A DNA stretch of 64,000 nt from positions 1,483,501 to 1,547,500 of the forward strand of contig NC_008268.1 in the NCBI RefSeq assembly GCF_000014565.1, written 5' to 3'. This document shows positions 27,786 through 38,181 of the stretch, one piece after another (the first letter of the stretch is position 1; every line of letters begins with the position of its first letter). The notes below the pieces were generated by a model, which was not told where the DNA came from, searched no databases, and saw only the letters and a program-made list of their open reading frames with translations. Source of the DNA: Rhodococcus jostii RHA1. GTDB lineage: Bacteria > Actinomycetota > Actinomycetes > Mycobacteriales > Mycobacteriaceae. The translations under genes and the position numbers were made by a program.

Positions 27786-28574
27786 CTAGCCCCCGAACTT
27801 CTTCTTCGACGTCTCCGGGACCTTCGGCTCCGGAAGCGCACCGGGGTAGGGCAGTTCGAGCGCGGCCTTCTGGATCTCGAACAGCTGCTCGCACCCTGCG
27901 AGTGCGGAATCCAGCAGTTTGTCGAGAGTGCTCCGCGGGAACGTCGCGCCTTCGCCGGTGCCCTGGATCTCGACGAGGGTGCCCGTGTCGGTGGCCACCA
28001 CGTTCATGTCGACCTCGGCGCGCGAGTCCTCCTCGTACGGCAGGTCGAGGCGCACACGGCCGTCGACGACGCCCACGCTCACCGCGGCGATGCCGCAGGA
28101 GATCGGCTGGGGGTCGGCGAGACGGCCGGCGGCGCGGAGGTAGGTCACCGCGTCGACGAGGGCCACATAGGCGCCGGTGATGGCTGCGGTGCGGGTTCCG
28201 CCGTCGGCCTGCAGCACGTCGCAGTCGAGGGCGATGGTGTTCTCACCGATGGCGGCGAGGTCGATGCAGGCGCGGAGGGAGCGTCCGACCAGCCTGCTGA
28301 TCTCCTGGGTTCGTCCACCGACCTTGCCCTTGACGGACTCTCGGCCACTGCGGGTGTGGGTGGCGGCGGGCAGCATGGCGTATTCGGCCGTCAGCCAGCC
28401 GAGTCCGGAGCCCTGACGCCAACGGGGAACACCGTCCTCGACGCTGGCCGTGCACATCACCCTGGTGTTTCCGAATTCCACCAGCACCGATCCCGCGGGA
28501 TGAGTGGTGAAGCCCCGGGTGATCTTGACCTCGCGGAGTTCGTCGTCCGCCCTACCGTCTTCTCGTGTGGTCAC
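27786..28574 (-). CDS. rph: Ribonuclease PH
   Basis: A 262-residue phosphorolytic 3'-5' exoribonuclease that trims tRNA 3' ends. It reads [20 protein letters not shown] at the start, then [31 protein letters not shown], the phosphate site [32 protein letters not shown] and [15 protein letters not shown]. It aligns with Rv1340. The GTG at 28574 has TAGGCT (complement of 28582-28587) 7 nt upstream, indicating leaderless transcription, and heads the rph-rdgB unit. Confidence 0.95.
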   Translation of the reverse strand: MTTREDGRADDELREVKITRGFTTHPAGSVLVEFGNTRVMCTASVEDGVPRWRQGSGLGWLTAEYAMLPAATHTRSGRESVKGKVGGRTQEISRLVGRSLRACIDLAAIGENTIALDCDVLQADGGTRTAAITGAYVALVDAVTYLRAAGRLADPQPISCGIAAVSVGVVDGRVRLDLPYEEDSRAEVDMNVVATDTGTLVEIQGTGEGATFPRSTLDKLLDSALAGCEQLFEIQKAALELPYPGALPEPKVPETSKKKFGG

Positions 28575-28619
28575 GGCAGAGAGCCTAGTCGCCCCCGTGC
28601 GGGGCGCGGGCACACGGCT

Positions 28620-29378
28620 TCAGACGGTGTAGACGCCGCCCGCGGACACCGCGTGCACGGGGCCGGAGAATTCGGCCTTGGCCTCGGCGATGACGTCTTC
28701 GCGGGACGTCCACGGCGGTATATGGGTGAGCAGCAGTTCGGCGACACCGGCGCGGTGTGCGACCTGACCGGCCTCGGTCCCCGACAGGTGGATCCCTTCG
28801 GGCCGGTCCGGGCTGTGCGTCCACGACGCCTCGGCGAGCAGTACGTCGGCCCCGCGGGCGAGGTCGATCACTTCTTCGCACATGCCGGTGTCGCCGGTGT
28901 AGACGAGGGTGCGCCCGGCGCCGTTGGTCAGCCGGAACCCGTACGCCTCGGGCGGGTGGTTTACCCGGCGCGCGGTGATGGTGAGGTCGCCGAACGTGAC
29001 CGGTTCGCCGTCGGTCCAATGGTGCAGGTCGATCGTGTCGGAGATGTCGTCGATGTCGCCGCCGCACTCCGCGGACGCGACGCCGATCCGGCGGGCGGTG
29101 TCGGACGGGCCGTAGACGAGTGCGCGCCCCTTCGGCGGGTGCGGATGATAGCGACGCCAGACGAGCAGTCCGGGGAGGTCCAGGCAGTGGTCCGCGTGCA
29201 GGTGGCTGAGGAGGACGGAGACCTCGCCGGGATCGGCGAACCGCTGGAGCGCACCGAGGACACCGGGTCCGAAGTCGAGTACCAGCGGCGGTGTGTCCGG
29301 CGCGGTCAACAGATAACCCGATGCAGGTGAGTCTGGTCCGGAGACGCTCCCTGAACATCCCAGGACGGTAATGCGCAT
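28620..29378 (-). CDS. Metallo-beta-lactamase-fold cAMP phosphodiesterase (Rv1339-like)
   Basis: A 252-residue metallohydrolase. The metal site HLHADH (His59, His61, Asp63, His64) follows LDFGPGVLGAL. VYTGDTGM supplies the bridging Asp, and LLLTHIPPWTSREDVI the last His. It matches Rv1339 closely (GSVSGPDSPASGYLL, CLDLPGLLVWRRYHP), which has been reported as an atypical cAMP phosphodiesterase affecting drug tolerance. With the class III cyclase at 55.5 kb, the window holds genes for both making and breaking cAMP. A start three codons earlier (MAG) is equally possible. Confidence 0.9.
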   Translation of the reverse strand: MRITVLGCSGSVSGPDSPASGYLLTAPDTPPLVLDFGPGVLGALQRFADPGEVSVLLSHLHADHCLDLPGLLVWRRYHPHPPKGRALVYGPSDTARRIGVASAECGGDIDDISDTIDLHHWTDGEPVTFGDLTITARRVNHPPEAYGFRLTNGAGRTLVYTGDTGMCEEVIDLARGADVLLAEASWTHSPDRPEGIHLSGTEAGQVAHRAGVAELLLTHIPPWTSREDVIAEAKAEFSGPVHAVSAGGVYTV

Positions 29379-29511
29379 ACCCGCCATGCTGCCACGGCGA
29401 CCCGTTTCGGAAAAAGCTTCCGACGGAATTGGCGCGTCGACCTCACAACCGATGGGGAACTGTGACCTGATCGCAAGGCGTCGAGGGCCTGCGCCGACCG
29501 GGCTGGACCGA

Positions 29512-30186
29512 TCACCCGAACGATTGAGGCCCCACCGCTTTCCGGGCCCGCTGCTTCCTGGCGTCCGCGGAGAGGAGCCAGGCCGCGACGACTCCGCCGA
29601 CGGCGCCGAACAAATGCCCCTGCCAGGACACACCGGGAGCGCTGGGCAGGACACCCCACAGCAGGCTGCCGTAGACGACGAACACCACCACGCCGACGAG
29701 GATCTGGCCGAGGCTGCGGGCGAAGATTCCCCGGACCAGCAGGTAGGCGAGCCAGCCGAAGATCAGGACGGAGGCGCCGATGTGGTTGGAATAGGATCCG
29801 CCGGTCAACCAGGTGCCCAGACCTCCGACCACCCAGACGATCCCGGTGGCGGCGAGGCCGCGGGCGATGCCCGACAGCAGCACGAGGAACCCGAGGACCA
29901 GCAGCGGGACGGTGTTCGCGAACAGATGCGCCCAGTCGTCGTGCAGGACTGGGGCGAACAGAATCCCCCACAGCCCGTCGATGGAGCGCGGCCCGACGCC
30001 GTTCTCTTCGAGTCGCTCGTCGGACGCCACGTCGACGATCTCGATGACGTACAGCAGCATCGTGAAGGTGCCGATGAGGATTGCGGACTGCAGCCACAGC
30101 GGTTTCGACTTCGACGCGGGCGCCGGCTTCGCGCCACCCCTGGGCACCGGCGAGTCGAATCGCGAGGAGTCGAACGACGACGTCAT
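29512..30186 (-). CDS. Rhomboid-family intramembrane serine protease (Rv1337-like)
   Basis: A 224-residue membrane protein with six segments and a Pro/Lys-rich cytoplasmic N-terminus. HLFANTVPLLVLG is the second-helix motif, NHIGASVLIFGW carries the catalytic serine (about 137), and SWQGHLFGAVGG the catalytic histidine (about 190). All residues needed for proteolysis within the membrane are present; substrates are unknown. It lies in the cysM-cysO-mec neighbourhood as in mycobacteria. In M. tuberculosis murI follows at this point, but here only 133 bp separate it from the Rv1339-like gene. Confidence 0.9.
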   Translation of the reverse strand: MTSSFDSSRFDSPVPRGGAKPAPASKSKPLWLQSAILIGTFTMLLYVIEIVDVASDERLEENGVGPRSIDGLWGILFAPVLHDDWAHLFANTVPLLVLGFLVLLSGIARGLAATGIVWVVGGLGTWLTGGSYSNHIGASVLIFGWLAYLLVRGIFARSLGQILVGVVVFVVYGSLLWGVLPSAPGVSWQGHLFGAVGGVVAAWLLSADARKQRARKAVGPQSFG

Positions 30187-30205
30187 GATCCACACACCCC
30201 TGTCG

Positions 30206-31449
<1,244 letters not shown>

Positions 31450-31511
31450 GGTCGGCTCCTCGGGATGTGGGTGTCTTACCTGCCGCGGGCCCGTCGCGAG
31501 GGACGGCGCCG

Positions 31512-31964
31512 TCACTTGTCGGGGACGTCTGCCACGGACGTGTGGGCGAACTTGTAGCTCTGGACCACGTCGACGGGTTCCTCGGTGACGACACCGTCGA
31601 CGATGCGGTAGCTGCGCAGTTCGTGGACGTCGGGGGCGCGGGTGGAGATCAGCACGTAGTGGGCGTCCGGTTCGGACGCGAAGGAGATGTCGGTCCGGCT
31701 CGGGTACGCCTCGGTGGCGGTGTGCGAGTGGTAGATCACGACGGGCACCTCGTCGGCGTCGTCCATCGCCCGCCACACCTTCAGTTGCTCACCCGAGTCG
31801 AATCGGTAGAACGTGGGCGAACGCTCGGCGTTGATCATCGGGATGTGCCGTTCGGGGCGGTCGGAGCCTTCCGGCCCGGCGATGACCCCGCATGCCTCGT
31901 CCGGGTGGTCGGCGCGCGCGTGCGCGACCATCGCCTCGACGAAGTCCGATCGAATCACCAGCAC
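31512..31964 (-). CDS. mec: CysO-cysteine peptidase (JAMM metalloprotease)
   Basis: A 150-residue zinc isopeptidase that frees cysteine from the CysO-Cys adduct. The JAMM site is complete: Glu23 in PDEACGV, then His79-Ser-His81-x7-Ser89-x2-Asp92. GGAGGTAGATGAC precedes the GTG at 31964, and homology to Rv1334 begins at VLVIR. A start 24 nt upstream is therefore rejected. It is first in the mec-cysO-cysM order. Confidence 0.95.
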   Translation of the reverse strand: MLVIRSDFVEAMVAHARADHPDEACGVIAGPEGSDRPERHIPMINAERSPTFYRFDSGEQLKVWRAMDDADEVPVVIYHSHTATEAYPSRTDISFASEPDAHYVLISTRAPDVHELRSYRIVDGVVTEEPVDVVQSYKFAHTSVADVPDK

Positions 31965-32031
31965 GTCATCTACCTCCGTGAGCGCCATCCTAGGTGCGCA
32001 CCGGCGAGTCGGCCACCGACCGGCCGGTACC

Positions 32032-33102
32032 TCAGGAACGCAGTGCTGAAGGGAACAGGTCGCGGTAGGTGGGAATTCCCGCGACGGGGGTGGCGCTGAG
32101 GACGGCGTCGACGATGGCCTTCTCCACCACTTCGGCGGCCGCGGTGCAGACGGCGTCGACGACGGGCAGATCGGGCGGGAACGCGTCCGGCACTCCTGCC
32201 GGGTGGTGGACCGGGTGGATGCCGGTGGAGAGCGCGAAGATCGTGTCGCCGTCGAGCGGCGAATGCGCAGGCCGGATCGCGCGGGCCAGCCCGTCGTGAC
32301 CGGCGACGGCGGCGCGGCGTAGCGCCGCCTTGCCCAGGACGGCGTCGGTCGCGACGACGCCGATGGTCGTGTTGAGGACGGTGCTCTTGGCGATCAGTTC
32401 GCGCGTCGCCGACACCTCGGCGGCGACGGGGGGTCGGAGCCCGAACGCGGCTGCACCCACGGTGGCGACACCCCAGGGCAGTCCGGTCGCCGGATCGAAC
32501 ACGGTTCCGACGGGATTGGCCACCATCAGCGCGGACACCGTGATGCCCTTCGCCGGACCGTCCGTGACGACGACGCTCGCCGTTCCGACACCGCCTTTGA
32601 TCGCGCCCGCCCGCGCCCCGACCCCGGCGCCCACCGAACCGGAGAGGACGGTGTGCGACGCAGAATCTGCTGCCCGGTAACCGAATTCGGCGGTGGGACG
32701 CGTGCGCCAGTCACCGACCGGCAGATCGAAGATCACGGCAGCGGGAACGATCGGGACCACCTGATCGGGTTCCCCCATGGCGATTCCGTGACCGTGCTCC
32801 TCGAGCCACCGCATGACGCCGTCGGCGGCGGCGAGTCCGTACGCGCTGCCGCCGGTCAGGACGATCGCGTGCACCTTCCGGACGCTGTGACTGGGGTCGA
32901 GGAGGTCGGTTTCCCGGGTGCCCGGTCCCCCGCCACGGACGTCGACCGCACCGGTCGCGCCGTGCGGCGCGAGGACCACGGTGCATCCGGTGGCGGCACC
33001 GCGTCCGAGCGCGGCGTCCGCGTCGAGTTCGTGGTGGTGCCCGACGCTCAGGCCCACCACATCGACGAGCGAATCGGTGCGGCCCGGCGTCGTGGCCGTC
33101 AC
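32032..33102 (-). CDS. P1-family (DmpA-type) self-cleaving aminopeptidase, Rv1333-like
   Basis: A 356-residue Ntn-like hydrolase. HSVRKVHAIVLTGGSAYGLAAADGVMRWLEEHG, GAIKGGVGTASVV and LNTTIGVVATDAVLGKAALRRAA match the P1/S58 family. The precursor cleaves itself just before the nucleophile in the NTTIG segment (about 243) to give two chains. Its natural peptide substrates are unknown; relatives cut D-amino or beta-amino peptides. Its GTG overlaps the stop of the DUF2017 gene, so the two are coupled. Confidence 0.9.
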   Translation of the reverse strand: MTATTPGRTDSLVDVVGLSVGHHHELDADAALGRGAATGCTVVLAPHGATGAVDVRGGGPGTRETDLLDPSHSVRKVHAIVLTGGSAYGLAAADGVMRWLEEHGHGIAMGEPDQVVPIVPAAVIFDLPVGDWRTRPTAEFGYRAADSASHTVLSGSVGAGVGARAGAIKGGVGTASVVVTDGPAKGITVSALMVANPVGTVFDPATGLPWGVATVGAAAFGLRPPVAAEVSATRELIAKSTVLNTTIGVVATDAVLGKAALRRAAVAGHDGLARAIRPAHSPLDGDTIFALSTGIHPVHHPAGVPDAFPPDLPVVDAVCTAAAEVVEKAIVDAVLSATPVAGIPTYRDLFPSALRS

Positions 33103-33686
33103 GGTGCGAGCGCCTGAACGAGCGAGTCCTGCATCCAGGTCAGCCAGTGGTAGATGTCGAGGTGCGGTGCGCGGGGATCGGCGGGATCGATTTCGTCCGG
33201 CGTGTCGGAGTCGATGCCCAGGTTGGTGCCCAGCGCCAGCCGCACGTCGTTGAGACCGCTGAGCCAGGCGTCGGCCTGCTCCGGCGTGAGCAGCACCTTG
33301 CCGCCGTTCTCCGGCACCGTGTGGAGAATGACCGAGCCCGCCGCCACTTTGGCGTCGATGATCTCCGGTTCGTGGAGTCCGCGCAGCGCACCGTTGATGT
33401 CGGCGTTCGATTCGGCCCGGATCTCGTCGTCGTCCGGCGCGTCCATGTCGGGACGGTGGAAGTCGGGCAGCAGCCGCGCGAGGACCTCCTCGTCGGGTGC
33501 CGTCGTATTGCCGGTCCGCATCCCGGTGAGCGCCGCGAGTTCGTCCTCCGGGGCGGACGCGGCCCGCTCCTCGAGAAGACCGAGGACGGAGGCGACCAGC
33601 GATCGCAGCACCGTGGCCTCGTGCGCGTCCATCTCCGAACGCAGCTTCACACCGCCGAGCGAGTTCTTCCTGCTCCACATCCGCAC
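33099..33686 (-). CDS. DUF2017 protein (Rv1332-like)
   Basis: A 195-residue soluble protein of unknown function. The N-terminus MRMWSRK...LRSEMDAHEATVLRSLVASVLGLLEER and the later LRGLHEPEIIDAKVAAGSVILHTVPENGG and DVRLALGTNLGI align with Rv1332. The gene always stands next to clpS in actinobacteria, which hints at a link with N-degron proteolysis, but no catalytic motif can be seen. The start is set by homology (MRRW in mycobacteria). Confidence 0.85.
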   Translation of the reverse strand: MRMWSRKNSLGGVKLRSEMDAHEATVLRSLVASVLGLLEERAASAPEDELAALTGMRTGNTTAPDEEVLARLLPDFHRPDMDAPDDDEIRAESNADINGALRGLHEPEIIDAKVAAGSVILHTVPENGGKVLLTPEQADAWLSGLNDVRLALGTNLGIDSDTPDEIDPADPRAPHLDIYHWLTWMQDSLVQALAP

Positions 33687-33722
33687 GTCGTGTACCGAGT
33701 TCCTTACTGTCCGAACGGAAAG

Positions 33723-34061
33723 TTAGCTGCCGTCGTGCTGCATCGTGGCCCACAGGCCGGCCGCGTGCAGCTTGCGTACATCGTTTTCGACCTTGTCCCG
33801 GGAGCCGCTCGACACCACGGCCTTCCCCTCGGAATGGACCTGCATCATCAGTTCCGTGGCCTTGGCTTTGCTGTACCCGAAGAGCTTCTGGAAAATGTAG
33901 GTGACGTAGTGCATCAAATTCACCGGATCGTCCCACACGACGGTGACCCAGGGACGATCATTGGCTTCATCGATCTCGACGACCTCCGACTCTGCAGGGG
34001 TGACCTGCGGCGATGCCGGCATGGCATCCACGAATGGAGCTGTCGTCGAGCAATGAGCCAT
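33723..34061 (-). CDS. clpS: ATP-dependent Clp protease adaptor
   Basis: A 112-residue adaptor that hands N-end-rule substrates to ClpC/ClpP. After a variable N-terminus comes [27 protein letters not shown], with the Asp-Asp and Met of the N-degron pocket, then [24 protein letters not shown] and [19 protein letters not shown] (complement of 34068-34073) lies 6 nt before this ATG, favouring the longer of two possible starts. It is divergent from pncB with only 55 bp between the start codons. Confidence 0.93.
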   Translation of the reverse strand: MAHCSTTAPFVDAMPASPQVTPAESEVVEIDEANDRPWVTVVWDDPVNLMHYVTYIFQKLFGYSKAKATELMMQVHSEGKAVVSSGSRDKVENDVRKLHAAGLWATMQHDGS

Positions 34062-34067
34062 GACACC

Positions 34068-34110
34068 AGGGTACGACGCTCCTCCACTGGGCGACACCGC
34101 GGCTTACAGT
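34068..34110. promoter_or_regulatory. Back-to-back leaderless promoters of clpS and pncB
   Basis: The clpS -10 (TACCCT, complement of 34068-34073) and the pncB -10 (TACAGT, 34105-34110) each lie 6 nt before their start codons. The -35 regions of the two genes must interleave in the 31 bp between them, so the promoters probably compete. Confidence 0.6.
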
Positions 34111-34116
34111 GGCCGG

Positions 34117-35439
34117 GTGTCCAGAGACAGCACCGCCTTGTTCACCGACCAGTACGAGTTGACGATGCTGTCGGCGGCCCTCGCCGACGGTTCGGCCCAC
34201 CGACGCTGCAGTTTCGAGGTGTTCGCCCGCCGGCTCCCCGACGGTCGCCGGTACGGAGTCGTCGGCGGCACCGCCCGTCTGGTTGCCGCGCTGTCGAACT
34301 TCCGCTTCGGCGAGCCGGAACTCGCGATCGTGTCCCGCTTCCTCGACGAGGCGACCGTCGCTTGGCTACGTGACTATCGCTTCAGCGGGGACATCGACGG
34401 CTACCGCGAGGGCGACTTCTACTTTCCCGGCTCACCGATCCTCTCCGTCCGTGGAACGTTTGCCGAATGCGTCCTGCTCGAGACGCTGAGCCTGTCGATC
34501 CTCAACCACGACAGCGCGATCGCGTCCGCCGCCGCACGCATGGTCAGCGCTGCCGACGGACGCCCCATGATCGAGATGGGTTCGCGGCGCACCCACGAGG
34601 AATCCGCGGTGGCGGCCTCCCGCGCCGCCTACCTGGCGGGGTTCACGGCCACGTCGAATCTGGAGGCGGTCCGCAGGCACGGAGTGCCCGGTGCGGGTAC
34701 CAGCGCGCACGCGTTCACCCTGTTGCACACCACTCCGGACGGGCCGGACGAGGCGGCGGCGTTCCGCGCGCAGGTCGCGGCACTCGGAGTCGGGACCACG
34801 CTTCTCGTCGACACGTACGACATCACCGACGGCGTCAAGACCGCCGTCGAGGTGGCGGGCCCCGAACTCGGAGGCGTCCGGATCGACTCCGGTGATCTGG
34901 GTGTCCTGGCGCGGCAGGTCCGCAGGCAACTCGACGACCTCGGTGCGACCGGGACGAAGATCGTCGTCTCCGGCGACCTCGACGAATACGCCATCGCCGC
35001 GTTGCGGGCCGAACCGGTCGACGTCTACGGCGTCGGCACGTCCGTCGTCGTCGGCTCCGGCGCGCCGACCGCCGGAATGGTCTACAAACTCGTCGAGGTG
35101 GACGGCATCCCCGTCGAGAAGAGGAGCAGCAACAAGGCGTCGCGGGGCGGCACCAAACGGGCGTTGCGGTTCGCCCGGGACACCGGAACCCTGGTGGAGG
35201 AGGTCGTGTACTCGGCCCACTCGGACGCACCCGGCTCGGCGGGTCTCGAGGCGCAGGAACTGCTGGTCCCACTGGTGCGGGGCGGTGAGACCGTCTGCGA
35301 CACGACTACCCTGGAGGACAGCAGATCCCTCTTGGCGGCGGGCCTCGTCAGCCTGCCCTGGGAGGGCCTGAAGCTCTCCCACGGCGAGCCCGCGATCCCG
35401 GTGCGCTTCGCCGAACCCGAGTCCAGGAGGGCACCATGA
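34117..35439 (+). CDS. pncB: Nicotinate phosphoribosyltransferase
   Basis: A 440-residue enzyme of NAD salvage that makes nicotinate mononucleotide from nicotinate, PRPP and ATP. LFTDQYELTMLSAAL opens the chain, then FARRLPDGRRYGVV, EMGSRRTHEESAV (with the phosphorylated-His loop region), IRIDSGDLGVLARQVR and SGDLDEYAIAAL, closely matching PncB1 (Rv1330c). The GTG at 34117 is supported by TACAGT 6 nt upstream; an ATG at 34060 would overlap the clpS start. The stop overlaps the pncA start (ATGA). Confidence 0.95.
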   Translation: MSRDSTALFTDQYELTMLSAALADGSAHRRCSFEVFARRLPDGRRYGVVGGTARLVAALSNFRFGEPELAIVSRFLDEATVAWLRDYRFSGDIDGYREGDFYFPGSPILSVRGTFAECVLLETLSLSILNHDSAIASAAARMVSAADGRPMIEMGSRRTHEESAVAASRAAYLAGFTATSNLEAVRRHGVPGAGTSAHAFTLLHTTPDGPDEAAAFRAQVAALGVGTTLLVDTYDITDGVKTAVEVAGPELGGVRIDSGDLGVLARQVRRQLDDLGATGTKIVVSGDLDEYAIAALRAEPVDVYGVGTSVVVGSGAPTAGMVYKLVEVDGIPVEKRSSNKASRGGTKRALRFARDTGTLVEEVVYSAHSDAPGSAGLEAQELLVPLVRGGETVCDTTTLEDSRSLLAAGLVSLPWEGLKLSHGEPAIPVRFAEPESRRAP

Positions 35440-36068
35440 CCGACATCGAGAACACCGACGCCCGGCGCGCACTGCTCGTGGTCGACGTCCAGAACGACTT
35501 CTGCGAGGGCGGCTCCCTCGCCGTCGACGGCGGTTCCGCGGTCGCGGCCGCGATCACCCGCTTCCTCGCCTCGAACGAGTACGACGCCGTCGCGGCCACC
35601 ATCGACCACCACATCGACCCGGGCCACCATTTCTCCGACGAACCGGACTACGTCGACACGTGGCCGGTGCACTGCAAATCGGGAACGTCCGGCGCGGACT
35701 TCCACCCCGACCTCGACCTGAGCGGCATCGAATCGGTGTTCTCCAAGGGCGAGTTCTCGGCGGCCTACTCGGGCTTCGAGGGCAGGAACGCCGACGGCCA
35801 GAGCCTGGAGAAATGGCTGCAGGCGGCCGGAGTCACCGAGGTCGACGTGGTAGGGATCGCCACCGATCACTGCGTGGTCGCGACGGCACTCGACGCCGTG
35901 GCCGCCGGGTTCCCGACGCGCGTCCACCTCCCCCTCACCGCCGGTGTCACCCCCGCGACCGTCGAGGCCGCGATCACCGCGATGCGGACCGCCGGGGTGC
36001 GCCTCGTGGGCCGCGACTCGGACACCCCCTCGGACCGCGTGACAATTTCTGACGTAGGTCCCGAGTAA
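35436..36068 (+). CDS. pncA: Nicotinamidase (isochorismatase fold)
   Basis: A 210-residue amidohydrolase converting nicotinamide to nicotinate, the substrate of PncB. The triad is visible: Asp in LLVVDVQNDFCEGGSL, Lys in VFSKGEFSAAYSGF, and nucleophilic Cys in GIATDHCVVATA; the metal-site DHH lies in ATIDHHIDPGHHF. AGGAGGGCACC precedes the ATG, which overlaps the pncB stop. This tight pncB-pncA pair is not found at this place in M. tuberculosis, where pncA is Rv2043c. Confidence 0.93.
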   Translation: MTDIENTDARRALLVVDVQNDFCEGGSLAVDGGSAVAAAITRFLASNEYDAVAATIDHHIDPGHHFSDEPDYVDTWPVHCKSGTSGADFHPDLDLSGIESVFSKGEFSAAYSGFEGRNADGQSLEKWLQAAGVTEVDVVGIATDHCVVATALDAVAAGFPTRVHLPLTAGVTPATVEAAITAMRTAGVRLVGRDSDTPSDRVTISDVGPE

Positions 36069-36077
36069 CCTGCTCGG

Positions 36078-38126
36078 GTGCCTGAAAACCTCCCCAACGT
36101 CCCCGAGCTGTTGCGCACGGCGGTGCGGTCGCTGGGCGGTGCCGAGCGGTCCAACCAGCTGACCATGGCTTCCGCCGTCGCGCATTCGATCGATACCGGG
36201 GAGCATCTGGCCGTCCAGGCCGGGACGGGCACCGGCAAGTCCCTCGCCTACCTGGTGCCGAGCGTCCGGCACGCGGTGCAGAGCGGGAAGACGGTCATCG
36301 TCTCGACGGCCACCATCGCACTGCAGCGTCAGCTGATCGACCGCGACATGCCGCGGCTCGCGGACGCGCTCGAGGATTCCCTCGGCCGGAGACCGCACTT
36401 CGCGATCCTCAAGGGCCGCAACAACTATCTGTGCATGAACAAGATCCACACCGGGTCCGCCGAAGAGCCTCCCACGGACGAGCTGTTCGACCCGTTCGCG
36501 GTGTCGCGGCTCGGACGGGAGGTCCAGCGCCTCACCGAGTGGTCCTCGGACACCGAGACCGGCGACCGCGACGACCTGACCCCCGGGGTCAGCGACAAGG
36601 CGTGGCGCCAGGTCAGCGTCACCGCCCGGGAATGCCTCGGCAAGTCCCGGTGCCCGGTCGGCGAGGACTGCTTCGCCGAGCGCGCCCGCGCGGAGGCCTC
36701 GCAGGTCGACGTCGTGGTCACCAACCACGCCCTGCTCGCCATCGACGCCATCACCGGAATCGCGATCCTCCCCGAACACGATGTCGTGGTCATCGACGAG
36801 GCGCACGAACTGGTCGACCGGGTCACCAACGTCGCCACCGCGGAACTGGCGGCGTCGACGATCAGTGCCGCGGCGCGGCGCTGCGCGAAGCTCGTCGAGG
36901 AGCAGGACGCGGACCGTCTCGAGGCCGCGGGTGAGGGCTGGGCGGCACTGCTCGAGGAGCTGCGGCCGGAACGGTGGGAGGCGCTGCCGCCCGGTGCGGC
37001 CCCCGCGCTCGCCGCGGTCCGCGACGCCGCGTGGTCGCTGCGCACGGCCATCGGCCCGTCCCGTCCCGGTATGGCGTTGAGCGATCCGGAGGCCGCCGCG
37101 GCGCGCAACACCGCACTCGCGTCGGTCGAGGAGGTCCACGACAGCGCCGTCCGCGTTCTCAGCGCGTTCGACGAGCCGGATCCGGCCAAACGTCACGACG
37201 TGGTGTGGCTGGCCGCCGACGACAATCGCGGTTCGATCCGCCGGGTGGTGCGGATGGCGCCGCTGTCGGTTGGCGGGCTGCTGCGTTCCCGGCTGTTCGC
37301 CGAATCGACCGTGGTCCTGACGTCCGCCACGCTGACCGTGGGCGGGTCGTTCGACGGTCTGGCGGTCAACTGGGGACTTCCGGCCGAGTCGTCCGTCGTG
37401 ATCGATCCGGCGATGGCCACCGGCTCCGAGGCACCGTCCGATTCGGGCACACTCAAATGGAACGCCCTCGACGTCGGGTCGCCGTTCGACCACGCCCGCG
37501 CCGGCATCATCTATATCGCGAAGCAGCTTCCGCCGCCGGGCCGGGACGGCCTCTCCCCCGCGTATCTCGACGAGATCGCCGAACTCGTCGAGGCGGCGGG
37601 CGGGCGCACGCTGGGATTGTTCTCGTCGATGCGGGCCGCCAAGGCCGCGTCCGAGGCGATGCGCGACCGGCTCGACACCCCGATTCTGTGCCAGGGCGAC
37701 GACTCGACGGGCGCCCTCGTCCGGGCATTCGCCGGCGACGAGCCGACATCGCTGTTCGGCACGCTGTCGCTGTGGCAGGGTGTCGACGTGCCGGGCCCGT
37801 CCCTGAGCCTCGTGATTCTCGACCGCATCCCCTTCCCCCGCCCCGACGACCCGTTGCTGGTCGCCCGGCAGAAGGCCGTCGAATCGCGCGGCGGAAACGG
37901 GTTCCTCTCCGTCGCAGCCAATCACGCGGCACTGCTGCTCGCCCAGGGTGTGGGACGTCTGCTGCGCAGCGTCGACGACAAGGGTGTGGTGGCCGTCCTC
38001 GATCCGCGGCTCGCCACCGCCCGCTACGCCGGGTATCTGCGGGCCTCGCTTCCACCGTTCTGGGAGACGTCCGATCCGGAAGTCGTGCGTAAGGCACTGG
38101 GGCGGATTCGCGATTCGCGCCCCTGA
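36078..38126 (+). CDS. dinG: DinG/XPD-family Fe-S DNA helicase (Rv1329c-like)
   Basis: A 682-residue superfamily 2 helicase that unwinds DNA 5'-3'. Walker A is GTGTGKS (49-55). A four-cysteine Fe-S site has Cys near 118 (NNYLCMNK) and three near 186-200 ([14 protein letters not shown]). The DEAH box is at about 240 ([12 protein letters not shown]), and late motifs are [15 protein letters not shown] and QGVGRLLRS. It should act on R-loops, D-loops or G4 structures during repair. The GTG is preceded by TAACCT (36066-36071), a -10 that contains the pncA stop codon, so a leaderless promoter sits inside the end of the neighbouring gene. Confidence 0.92.
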   Translation: MPENLPNVPELLRTAVRSLGGAERSNQLTMASAVAHSIDTGEHLAVQAGTGTGKSLAYLVPSVRHAVQSGKTVIVSTATIALQRQLIDRDMPRLADALEDSLGRRPHFAILKGRNNYLCMNKIHTGSAEEPPTDELFDPFAVSRLGREVQRLTEWSSDTETGDRDDLTPGVSDKAWRQVSVTARECLGKSRCPVGEDCFAERARAEASQVDVVVTNHALLAIDAITGIAILPEHDVVVIDEAHELVDRVTNVATAELAASTISAAARRCAKLVEEQDADRLEAAGEGWAALLEELRPERWEALPPGAAPALAAVRDAAWSLRTAIGPSRPGMALSDPEAAAARNTALASVEEVHDSAVRVLSAFDEPDPAKRHDVVWLAADDNRGSIRRVVRMAPLSVGGLLRSRLFAESTVVLTSATLTVGGSFDGLAVNWGLPAESSVVIDPAMATGSEAPSDSGTLKWNALDVGSPFDHARAGIIYIAKQLPPPGRDGLSPAYLDEIAELVEAAGGRTLGLFSSMRAAKAASEAMRDRLDTPILCQGDDSTGALVRAFAGDEPTSLFGTLSLWQGVDVPGPSLSLVILDRIPFPRPDDPLLVARQKAVESRGGNGFLSVAANHAALLLAQGVGRLLRSVDDKGVVAVLDPRLATARYAGYLRASLPPFWETSDPEVVRKALGRIRDSRP

Positions 38127-38181
38127 ACCGCGGCCGCGCACTGAGTCGGACAGCGACGGGGTGCGCACCTATGCTCGACCG

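Noticed and set aside
35082..38168. A 1,028-codon frame antisense to pncB, pncA and dinG
   Set aside because: It crosses three clear genes on the other strand, and its translation is repetitive with no family signal.
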